A stretch of DNA of 64,000 nt from an uncultured Cellvibrio sp. GTDB taxonomy: Bacteria > Pseudomonadota > Gammaproteobacteria > Pseudomonadales > Cellvibrionaceae. The notes under the pieces were generated by a model. It was not told the DNA's origin and ran no database searches. It worked only from the letters and a program-made list of their open reading frames with translations. The position numbers were made by a program, and so were the translations under genes. Numbering within the stretch: the first letter of the stretch is position 1; each line of letters opens with the position of its first letter. The stretch is from contig CAMLKG010000003.1 in assembly GCA_946480695.1 (NCBI GenBank), positions 124,001-188,000 of the forward strand, read 5' to 3'. Of the stretch, positions 8,180 to 16,500 are shown piece by piece.

Positions 8180-9796
8180 ATGAATATTAAAAGCTTACAC
8201 ATCAAGGTTTCATCCAGCGTCGCGGCGGCAGCGCTGCTGGTGGTGCTTTTATCCTCGCAATTTTTTTACAAACGCGATTACGAAAAATCCTTTGCCGAAA
8301 GTGAGCGCTCGGTATTGCAATTGTTAGAGACAGTACAAACCACCGCCGCCATTTCCGCTTACGTCGGCAACCGGGAGCTGGCGCAGCAAGTGGTGTCCGG
8401 CCTCACCAAGAACGACATAGTGCTGGGCGCAAAGATTTCCGCCAGCAATGAAATCATCGGGCAAGACGGCAAGATGGCGAATGGATCCCGGCAGGGAACC
8501 ATCGCCATTCCCCTGGTCGCGCCATTTGATGAGCAAGAAGTGGTTGGCGAGCTGGCCGTAGTCCCCAACGCCCTGTTAATTTCGTTGCGCGCCCGCAACT
8601 CCGCCATGTCCACCGCTATCAGCCTCGCGGCGCAATCTGCGCTGGTGGCATTGCTGGTATTGATTTTGGTCTATTGGCTGATGACACGCCCTTTGTCCAA
8701 CCTCTCCGGCAGCTTGCATCGCATTACGCCGGGTGATGGCAGCCGCCTCGACGTAAAAAAAATTCACCGTGGCGATGAAATCGGCTTGCTCGCCGGCGAC
8801 ATTAACGCGCTGTTAAATACCGTTGAAAAAATGCTGGAAGAAGAGCGGCAATTGCGCCATCGCGTGGAATTGCTCGAAACACGTTTTCGCGGCATCTTTG
8901 AAGACAGCAGCGCCGGTATCTTTTTAGTGCGCGAGCGCGGCGCGCTGGTCACTGCCAACCCCGCGTTTTTTCGCCTGACCGGCATGGATGAAGACCGCTT
9001 ATTGCAAACCGGCGATGAAAATATTATCCGCAATGTATTCCTCGATAACGAGCAGGCTGCATCACTGGTTAAACTCGCATTGGTTACCAAACGCCCGCAC
9101 TCCGCCGATTTGCGTATTCGCAGCGATGTCAGCAATGAAGGGGAGGATTCGCGCTGGGTGCACTGTATTTTTTCCCCCGCCGGTAACGAGCCGCACAACG
9201 CCACCGTAGAAGGTGTGATGTACGACGTGACCCAACGCAAGCTGTCGGAAGCGCGTATCCGCGCGCTTGCCGAAACCGATAGCCTGACCGGCCTGAGCAA
9301 TCGCCAGGCCGCCGATTCAGCGCTCCAGGCCCTGATTACCCAAACACCGGTGGGCGGCAAATCATTTGCAGTCATGCTGATCGACCTGGACCGCTTCAAA
9401 TACATCAATGATACCTATGGCCATGACGCCGGCGATAAAGTGCTGGTCGCCGTTGCCAATCGGCTGCGCAAGCTGGTTCGTGACTCCGATGTGGTTGCAC
9501 GTATGGGCGGCGACGAATTTTTTATTATCCTGAACCACGCCGGCAACCTGAACATGGTGACGCGTATCGCGCAAAAAATCCTGGATGCGCAACAAGTGCC
9601 TATCGAAGTCCAAACCGGCGTGCAGGAAAAAGTCGGTATAAGTATGGGTATCGCGCTCTACCCGGACCATGGCGACAATCCGCTCAGCCTGCGCAAACAT
9701 GCAGACCAGGCCATGTATGCGGTCAAGCGCCGCGGCAAAAACAGCTTCGCCATCTACGAACCGGGGGCAGGAAATCCGCTGATGGAATCTGCCTAA
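8180..9796 (+). CDS. Membrane-bound diguanylate cyclase with PAS domain
   Basis: A 538-residue protein. An N-terminal helix (about 13-28) and a second one (about 143-165) flank a periplasmic sensor of CHASE8-like type. Then follow a HAMP-like segment (to about 220), a PAS domain (about 235-355) and a C-terminal GGDEF domain with an intact GGDEF signature at 443-447. An RxxD inhibitory site (RDSD, 434-437) lies five residues before the signature. It should make c-di-GMP and be product-inhibited. It follows the PstS-like gene by 21 bases in one operon. The layout recalls Pseudomonas YfiBNR/TpbB, where a periplasmic protein controls the sensor of a cyclase; that parallel is an inference. Confidence 0.93.
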   Translation: MNIKSLHIKVSSSVAAAALLVVLLSSQFFYKRDYEKSFAESERSVLQLLETVQTTAAISAYVGNRELAQQVVSGLTKNDIVLGAKISASNEIIGQDGKMANGSRQGTIAIPLVAPFDEQEVVGELAVVPNALLISLRARNSAMSTAISLAAQSALVALLVLILVYWLMTRPLSNLSGSLHRITPGDGSRLDVKKIHRGDEIGLLAGDINALLNTVEKMLEEERQLRHRVELLETRFRGIFEDSSAGIFLVRERGALVTANPAFFRLTGMDEDRLLQTGDENIIRNVFLDNEQAASLVKLALVTKRPHSADLRIRSDVSNEGEDSRWVHCIFSPAGNEPHNATVEGVMYDVTQRKLSEARIRALAETDSLTGLSNRQAADSALQALITQTPVGGKSFAVMLIDLDRFKYINDTYGHDAGDKVLVAVANRLRKLVRDSDVVARMGGDEFFIILNHAGNLNMVTRIAQKILDAQQVPIEVQTGVQEKVGISMGIALYPDHGDNPLSLRKHADQAMYAVKRRGKNSFAIYEPGAGNPLMESA

Positions 9797-9847
9797 CTAT
9801 CCCCATCCACATTTATCACCAACCCGAGGCTCCCACCGCAACATAAA

Positions 9848-9861
9848 TGAAAACGGTTACA
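9848..9861. promoter_or_regulatory. LacI-family operator-like palindrome upstream of tpiA
   Basis: TGAAAACGGTTACA is an even 14-bp near-palindrome with a central CG, the typical form of LacI/GalR-family operators. It lies about 450 bases before tpiA and about 220 before a possible small gene. The same half-sites occur in the pectin control region at 57.7-57.9 kb. Confidence 0.5.
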
Positions 9862-9875
9862 TTTTTTTAGTCTCA

Positions 9876-9895
9876 TGTAACGAAACGTTTTCACG
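9876..9895. promoter_or_regulatory. Second, imperfect LacI-type operator half-site
   Basis: On the minus strand this reads TGAAAACGTTTCGTTACA. It repeats the left half TGAAAACG of the neighbouring operator, with a good CG-centred inner core but mismatched outer bases. Its closeness to 9848-9861 (about three helical turns between centres) supports a paired operator. Confidence 0.35.
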
Positions 9896-10071
9896 CAAAA
9901 AGGCACTAAAAATAGGATTAAAAATTCAATAAAATCCATTTTTAAACAAAATAATTTCGCTTCGTGCTTGCTCGTTTTCATTTGCCTGTGTAGCATTTTT
10001 ACCAATAGCTCAGTAGAAGCTCGTCATTATCGGCAATACAACAGTCACCCAATCACAGAGGTAATCCCACA

Positions 10072-10278
10072 GTGAACAGGACTCCCGTAAATGCCGCTAA
10101 CCCACAGCATGATGCGGCCAACGTCAGTTTGCAGCCACAAGCAGCGCCGACCGCAACCAATGTACAGGCGAGCTACCAGTGCTTTCCATTCACCTACACC
10201 TATTACGGGTTCAGTACCGAAGCCTGTGTGTACGAAACACCGGTGGTCGCACCCGAGCCACAGCAACATCATCCATAA
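10072..10278 (+). CDS. Possible small protein of 68 residues
   Basis: A GTG start at 10072 has a good Shine-Dalgarno sequence (AGAGGT at 10057-10062, nine bases away) and opens a 68-codon frame. The product is Pro/Ala/Gln-rich in its first half, then has an aromatic stretch FPFTYTYYGFS, two Cys residues and a His-rich end (QQHHP). There is no signal peptide or membrane segment. It ends 24 bases before tpiA and could be a small protein or leader co-transcribed with the sugar-phosphate genes. No family is recognised, and an overlapping 71-codon frame exists in another phase, so this remains uncertain. Confidence 0.4.
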   Translation: MNRTPVNAANPQHDAANVSLQPQAAPTATNVQASYQCFPFTYTYYGFSTEACVYETPVVAPEPQQHHP

Positions 10279-10302
10279 CAACAAGATCAACCGGGTAAAA
10301 CC

Positions 10303-11067
10303 ATGAAACCACGTAAACCCATAGTGATTGCCAACTGGAAACTCAACGGCGGCCTGGACCTGATATGCACCTCGGTCGCCTCCTTTATCGGTAAACACTT
10401 CGCCGCGCAAATCGCCATTTGCCCACCCTATTTGTACATGCGCGACATGATGACCTTTTTGCAATTTTCCGAATTGCAAATTGGCAGCCAAAACCTGAGT
10501 CGCTATGAATCCGGCGCCTACACGGGCGAAACATCGGCGCAAATGTTGAAGGAAGCCGGCTGCTCACTTTGCTTGATCGGCCATTCCGAACGCCGCGCCA
10601 TGTTTGCCGAAAACAACGAAGGCTGCCAAATAAAAGTGCGCACCGCCTTGAGCCACGGTTTGTTACCCGTGCTCTGCGTCGGTGAAAACCAGCAGGAACG
10701 CGAAGCCAATATCACCGAACAGGTATTACGCACACAATTGCGAGAGGGCCTGCCAAACATGGACCTTACCGGTAAGGATTTGTGCATCGCCTACGAACCC
10801 GTCTGGGCCATTGGCACCGGCCTTGCAGCGACACCGGCAATCGCGCAGGAAGTGCATCAATTTATCCGGCGTGAACTGACTGAAATTTACGCTGCCGGTA
10901 CCGCAAACCAGGTAAGGATTTTATACGGTGGCAGCGTTAATAAAACCAACGCACAGGATTTGCTAAAACAGGCGGATATTGATGGCTTGCTCGTCGGAGG
11001 CGCCAGCCTGGACCCAGGACACTTCCTCGCGATTTGCGAGCAGGCATCGGAACTTGCCGACGAATAA
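10303..11067 (+). CDS. tpiA: Triose-phosphate isomerase
   Basis: A 254-residue cytosolic enzyme interconverting glyceraldehyde 3-phosphate and dihydroxyacetone phosphate. All catalytic residues are present: Asn11 and Lys13 (ANWKLNGG), His94 (IGHSERR) and Glu165 (AYEPVWAIGTG). The phosphate-binding YGGSVN and LLVGGASL motifs are also intact. Length is normal. It is the first of three consecutive genes of lower glycolysis/gluconeogenesis (tpiA, fba, fbp), an uncommon grouping that, together with the LacI-type operators upstream, suggests carbon-source control. Confidence 0.97.
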   Translation: MKPRKPIVIANWKLNGGLDLICTSVASFIGKHFAAQIAICPPYLYMRDMMTFLQFSELQIGSQNLSRYESGAYTGETSAQMLKEAGCSLCLIGHSERRAMFAENNEGCQIKVRTALSHGLLPVLCVGENQQEREANITEQVLRTQLREGLPNMDLTGKDLCIAYEPVWAIGTGLAATPAIAQEVHQFIRRELTEIYAAGTANQVRILYGGSVNKTNAQDLLKQADIDGLLVGGASLDPGHFLAICEQASELADE

Positions 11068-11140
11068 TCCTTTAATTTTTAAAACAACAAAATCGGCGGC
11101 AACTCGGTCATCACAACAATCAACCACAGCTCAGGATTTG

Positions 11141-12223
11141 ATGATGAACAACCTTGCCCAGTTAGTAGCCCCGGGAGTCGCCACCGGCGACGATGTACAA
11201 ACATTATTAAATGCCGCCAAGGCAGGCGGCTTTGCTTATCCCGCCGTTAACGCGGCTAATAGCAATACCATTAACGCCACACTCGAAGCCGCACGCAAGG
11301 TTAACTCACCGGTTATTGTGCAATTATCGCAGGGCGGCTCCGCTTTTTTTTGTGGTAAGGGCTTGAAGCTTGATGGATTAAACAGCTCGGTGCTCGGCTC
11401 AATCGCCGCGGCGCATTATGTCCATACCCTGGCTGAAGCTTATGGAATCCCGGTAATACTCCACACCGATCACGCTGCAAAAAAATTATTGCCCTGGATT
11501 GACGGGTTGCTCGACACCAGCGAAAAACATTTTGCCCAAACCGGTAAACCCTTATTCAGTTCCCATATGATCGATCTGTCCGAGGAATCGCTGGAAGAAA
11601 ATATCGAGATTTCCGCGCGCTACCTCACGCGCATGAAAAAACTGGGTATCACCCTGGAAATTGAGCTGGGTTGCACCGGCGGCGAAGAAGACGGCGTGGA
11701 CAATACCAGCCTTGATAATTCCGCGCTTTATACACAACCGGAAGATGTTGCCTACGCCTACGAAAAGTTAATTGCAATTGATGGCAAATTTACCATCGCC
11801 GCTTCATTCGGTAATGTGCACGGTGTTTACAAACCAGGTAATGTAAAACTGACACCGATCATTTTGAAAAACTCACAGGAGTTTGTCCGCGAAAAATTCA
11901 GGACCAACCACAACCCGCTGAATTTTGTATTCCACGGCGGCTCGGGTTCAGAGCCTGGGGAAATTGCCGAAGCCCTTAGCTACGGCGTGGTAAAAATGAA
12001 TATCGACACAGATACCCAATGGGCATTTTGGCAAGGCACGCTGGATTTTTACAACACCAACAGCGCCTACTTGCAGGGGCAGATCGGCAACCCCGAAGGC
12101 GATGACAAACCCAACAAAAAATTCTACGACCCACGTGTATGGTTGCGCCAAAGCGAGGAGTATATGGCCAAGCGTTTGGAACAATCGTTTGCGGACCTGA
12201 ATTGCCTTAATCGCTACGTGTAA
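11141..12223 (+). CDS. fbaA: Class II fructose-bisphosphate aldolase
   Basis: A 360-residue protein very close in layout to Escherichia coli FbaA: GVATGDDVQ start, the zinc-binding HTDHAAKKLLPW segment, LEIELGCTGGEEDGVDN, NVHGVYKPGN, FHGGSGS and NIDTDTQWAFW. It cleaves fructose 1,6-bisphosphate into dihydroxyacetone phosphate and glyceraldehyde 3-phosphate with a zinc cofactor. The frame is open further upstream, but the ATG at 11141 (or the next codon, ATG 11144, which is better spaced from AGGA at 11133-11136) fits the family start. It lies 73 bases after tpiA and 57 before fbp. Confidence 0.97.
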   Translation: MMNNLAQLVAPGVATGDDVQTLLNAAKAGGFAYPAVNAANSNTINATLEAARKVNSPVIVQLSQGGSAFFCGKGLKLDGLNSSVLGSIAAAHYVHTLAEAYGIPVILHTDHAAKKLLPWIDGLLDTSEKHFAQTGKPLFSSHMIDLSEESLEENIEISARYLTRMKKLGITLEIELGCTGGEEDGVDNTSLDNSALYTQPEDVAYAYEKLIAIDGKFTIAASFGNVHGVYKPGNVKLTPIILKNSQEFVREKFRTNHNPLNFVFHGGSGSEPGEIAEALSYGVVKMNIDTDTQWAFWQGTLDFYNTNSAYLQGQIGNPEGDDKPNKKFYDPRVWLRQSEEYMAKRLEQSFADLNCLNRYV

Positions 12224-12235
12224 TTTATTTATACA

Positions 12236-12260
12236 ACAAAGCCAATAACATTGGCTTTGT
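12236..12260 (+). terminator. Perfect hairpin between fbaA and fbp (attenuator or terminator)
   Basis: An 11-bp perfect inverted repeat (12236-12246 with 12250-12260) and a three-base loop, followed by ATTTTAT. It lies 13 bases after the fbaA stop and 20 before the fbp start. It could end some transcripts, protect the 3' end of upstream mRNA, or reduce fbp expression relative to fbaA. Confidence 0.6.
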
Positions 12261-12280
12261 ATTTTATATCGGGAAACACC

Positions 12281-13249
12281 ATGGTTAATTTATTCGAACA
12301 CTTGCACGACGAATCCGTAGAAGCTCCGCTGCTACAACTCCTCGAAAAACTGGTCAACGCAACCACAGACATTGCTTTTCGGGTTCGCCAGGGTGCCCTG
12401 GCGGGAGTATTGGGTTCAACGCAGGATGAAAATATCCAGGGCGAAACACAAAAACGTTTGGATGTCATCAGCAACCAATTGTTAAAGGATTTATTACTCA
12501 CTTGCCCGCATGTGCGCGCTATCGCCTCGGAAGAGGAAGATACCATTGTTGCAGGCACTGCGAACGGAGAATTTATTGTCGCGTTTGATCCGCTGGACGG
12601 TTCTTCCAATATTGATATCAATGGCCAGATCGGAACTATTTTCAGCATTTACCGCGCACGCGACAATATTCCCGCCGATGACGAAGCACAATTCAGCCAA
12701 CAAGGCATCGCACAGGTATGCGCCGGTTACGTCCTTTACGGCGCATCAACCCTGTTAACCATTACCACGGGCAAGGGAACCCATATATTCACCCTGGATG
12801 CAACCCATGGCAATTTTTTACTGACGCAAAAAAATATTCGTATTCCCGCCGATACCAGCGAATTTGCGATCAACATGAGCAACCAACGCCACTGGCACCC
12901 GGCAATGCAAAATTACATTCAAGACCTGGTAAAAGGCGAAACCGGATTGCGCCAAAAAAACTTCAACATGCGCTGGAACGCCTCTATGGTGGGCGATGTG
13001 CATCGCGTTATTTGCCGCGGCGGAATTTTTCTCTACCCCTCGGATAATCGCAATCCAAAACAACCGGCAAAACTGCGTTTACTCTACGAGGCAAACCCAA
13101 TGGCATTGTTAATCGAAAATGCGGGCGGCAAAGCCCGGAATGAAAGCCAACGCATTTTGGAAATACAACCACACGAATTACACCAACGCGTGGCTGTAAT
13201 CATGGGATCGGCGAATGAAGCGGACATCTGCGCCGGTTACTTGCGCTAA
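12281..13249 (+). CDS. fbp: Class I fructose-1,6-bisphosphatase
   Basis: A 322-residue enzyme that removes the 1-phosphate of fructose 1,6-bisphosphate in gluconeogenesis. The metal-binding motif DPLDGSSNID, the EEE in ASEEEDTIV, the LYPSDNRN segment and the LRLLYEANPMALLIENAGGKA motif are all present. The ATG at 12281 matches the family start; the frame is open ten codons upstream. Having it beside fba and tpiA fits growth on sugar acids, which enter as pyruvate and triose phosphate and require gluconeogenesis. Its last 50 bases overlap a convergent small gene. Confidence 0.97.
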   Translation: MVNLFEHLHDESVEAPLLQLLEKLVNATTDIAFRVRQGALAGVLGSTQDENIQGETQKRLDVISNQLLKDLLLTCPHVRAIASEEEDTIVAGTANGEFIVAFDPLDGSSNIDINGQIGTIFSIYRARDNIPADDEAQFSQQGIAQVCAGYVLYGASTLLTITTGKGTHIFTLDATHGNFLLTQKNIRIPADTSEFAINMSNQRHWHPAMQNYIQDLVKGETGLRQKNFNMRWNASMVGDVHRVICRGGIFLYPSDNRNPKQPAKLRLLYEANPMALLIENAGGKARNESQRILEIQPHELHQRVAVIMGSANEADICAGYLR

Positions 13250-13469
13250 TTCTTAATATTTCTTCGTAAGAAGGGTGGTTACTTCCCAGACTCCATTGAG
13301 CTTCATATAGCTCTTTTAATTTGCCTGATATTTTTTCGACATGTACTGACATATCGGCAGCATCATCCGAGAGCTGTTCGTCCGGAGAGCCAATTTGAAC
13401 ATGAAGTGTAATTTCTTCTTTTTCAACCAGCCTGATTAAAGTAGCCAGTTCCGATAATGTGAAATTCAT
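13200..13469 (-). CDS. Small hypothetical protein, convergent overlap with fbp
   Basis: An 89-residue acidic cytosolic protein starting MNFTLSELATLIRLVEKEE. The ATG at 13469 is preceded by GGAGAA at good distance, which supports a real gene. The N-terminal two thirds look amphipathic-helical, and the last 15 residues lie antisense to the end of fbp. No family is recognised. It sits just after the terminator of the macroglobulin gene, so it is probably transcribed alone. Confidence 0.6.
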   Translation of the reverse strand: MNFTLSELATLIRLVEKEEITLHVQIGSPDEQLSDDAADMSVHVEKISGKLKELYEAQWSLGSNHPSYEEILRISASNRRRCPLHSPIP

Positions 13470-13522
13470 TTTAATTCTCCGCAACTAGCATAGGAATCAA
13501 TTGATCCAGCAGAGTTAGGAAA

Positions 13523-13567
13523 AATAATCCCCCGGTTTTAAAAGGTATTTCCAAACCGGGGATTATT
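13523..13567. terminator. Terminator after the alpha-2-macroglobulin gene
   Basis: A long, nearly perfect inverted repeat (13523-13538 with 13553-13567, one bulged base) whose stem contains CCCCGG and whose outer arms are A/T-rich on both sides. It starts a few bases after the macroglobulin stop and can act on the minus strand. Confidence 0.75.
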
Positions 13568-13571
13568 ATCA

Positions 13572-16500
13572 TTACTTCGCCACAACCTCCACCCAATAAC
13601 CGCCACTCCGTGAATAAATCCTTTCGTTGTACATAGCGCTGGCGTGCCAGCCGGGTAAATAAAATTTTCCGGCGTAGCTCGCGTTTAAAATAATGCGCAA
13701 TGTAACGCTGGTTTGGTTGCGATCCTGGTAGCGATAACTCCAGTAGTAGTCGCGCCATAGACTGAAATAGGCGAGTACGCGGTCGTCGCGAATATCCATA
13801 TAGTCGATACCTTTTGGCATCTGCGCGCCTTCAAGGCGTTCATTGCGGATTTGCCAGCCACTGGGAACTACCGCTGTGAGCGCGATATTTTCAATATTGC
13901 TGGCAAGCAATTGATCGAATTCGCCGCGCACGGTAACCTCCGCCACAAAATCCTGGCCTTGGGGTAATTGTTCAACGTTCAATGGTTTGTTATCCAGCGT
14001 TAAAAAATTTACCACCATCGTCAGGCCGTTATTGCCCGGTGCCTCTTCCAGGTTGGCGGGAATTCCACGATTGCTCACCAGCACGCGAATGGGCTTGTCG
14101 TGATCGTTGCGGACAGTAATTTGCGGATCGCTAATTGCCATTTTGAAAAACGCGTGGTTACTGCCTTGTGTTATCCAAGTGCTTTCGCCCGGTTGTTGCA
14201 CAGCGAATTTGATTCCATTTGCACTGCTGTTTGCTGCCGCGAATTCGCTCATAGCCAACAACGCCCAGGCGATACTTTGTGTGGAATACCAATGATCACT
14301 GGATAAATCCTTTGCCACTTGCCCGGCGACTTGCCAGGTAAGTTCTTTATCGCCATTTACTCTGACCAGGGTTGCGAGCAGCAAACCGCGATCGCGCATA
14401 TCCGATCCGTAGGTGTAACCGGCATCTTTATAGCTGGGCACGGTATTGGATAGGGGACCGAGCACATCCTGCGCGGCATCTTTTAATCCTATGTGTTGAT
14501 AACCCATTGCCAACAACCAGCGCGCCGGCATACGGTGATCCGCTGGCGAGGAGGCCTGGGTTTTAAACGTTTCGCGCAAGCGATTCATCGCCGGTAATTC
14601 CGCCTTGTCGGCTAATGCCAAAGTATATAGCCGATAGGCGAGTACCATTTCATCGTAATAATTACCCGCGATTTGCGGATTGCGCGCAGCACTGCTTTGG
14701 TACTTCAACCAGTTATCCAATACATTTTTCGGCACGGCATAACCCGCACGTTTTGCTTCCAGCAAAAAATGGCCCGCATAACTTGAAGCCCACTCATTCA
14801 CATAACCATCACCCGGCCAGTAAGCAAAACCCCCGCTCGCATGTTGGAAACCGGTGAGACGTTTTATTCCCGCCGCGATGTTGTTATCAATTTTCGCTTT
14901 TTGCGCATCGGTTAAGTTAACCAGTTTCGCTAAACGCAATTGCGGAAATACCGCCGATGTCGTTTGTTCGATACAGCCGTGCGGATAACCAATTAAATAT
15001 TCCAGGCGCTCATCCAGATTTAACGGCGGTAAGGTGCTGACTTCCAATGCGGCTTTATTAGTCCCCACCATGCCATTGGCTGTTAACGGCGATTGCCAGG
15101 TTTCGCCCGGCTGCAAGAGTTTTGATTCCCATACCGTCGTCGGCGGGTTGGCAGCACGGGAATCAATGTAAATTTCCTGCGTGGCAAATTCATCGCCAGA
15201 GCGGGCCGTAATTTTTACCCAACCTTTGCCAAGGCGGTCATTTACTTTCAATTGCAAATTGGCGATGGCATCGCCCGGCTCCGAAAAATTCAGTGTTGCG
15301 GCACCTTTCTCGACAGTAAATATTTCATTGGCCTCCACTGAAATATTTACATCGCGAATATTGGCTTCGCTGACAAAAACATTGACCGGCAAATTCACTG
15401 ATTCACCCGGGCCCAGCACGCGCGGCAATGTTGCAAACAAGGTTACCGGCTGGGTGACGGTAACGGTTTTCTCTACGCTGCCATAGGCGCTGGTGGCTTC
15501 ATTTTTTTTCTTATTGCTGGCGGTATCGCCGGCAACGAGCATTACGCGCACCGATCCCATATAGGGTGGCAACGTAATTTTATGTTCGCGTGTTTCACCC
15601 GCGGCCAATTCAAAGGCGCCGAGGAATGTTACAACAGGAGGGAAACGACGCTCGCGACGCTTGCGTTCGGCTTCCAGCGCTGCATCGGAACCGCCCACAG
15701 CCAACACGCGTTCCAGCGACGCGCCGTAAGCACCGACAACCTGGTCAAATAAATCCCAGGTGCGCACACCAAGGGCTTCGCGCTGGTAAAAATTGGCATG
15801 GGCATCGGGAACCTTGAAATTGGTGAGGCCCAGCAAACCTTCATCCACCATTGCTAATGTGTAGGTCATGGCGCGTTGGCTTTGCTCGCTGACGTTAATG
15901 GTAAATTCCGTTTCCGGCCGCACTTTTTCCGCTACATCCATAACCGGTTGCAAGCGGGTTGCAGGATCTTCAACCAGCAGCGGCACTATGCCGTATAAAC
16001 GCATGGGCGCCTCTGCCACGCGATCCTGATGCGGTAACAATAGCGCAAGGTTTACATAAACGTTAGGAGCCATCGCCTGGGTTATCGGAATGTCGATGTC
16101 GGTTTGACCCGGTTGCAAATCCAGCCAACGGGAATGTAATACGCCGCTGCCATTTTCCACACTTAATAACACGCGACCTTCGCGGGCCTTGGGCAAACGT
16201 ACCTTGGCAACATCGCCAACCGTGTATTTTTCCTTGTCGGTGGATAACATCATTTGCGTGGCTGAATCACTTTGGTTAGCCGATTCATAACTCCACCCCA
16301 AATACACAATATCGCCGGCGCAATGCCCCATGTCACCGGTATCTTTGTCGCAGACGCGAATAATGTGGCGGCCCCAATCGTATTTATTTTTTTCGAGTTG
16401 CCAGTGAATACGGCCATTGGCATCACTCACGAGCGTTTCCGTATGCACGGCGGTGTGCGTCGAATTATTAAAATATTCCGCGAGGTTTTCCTGCTCCTCA

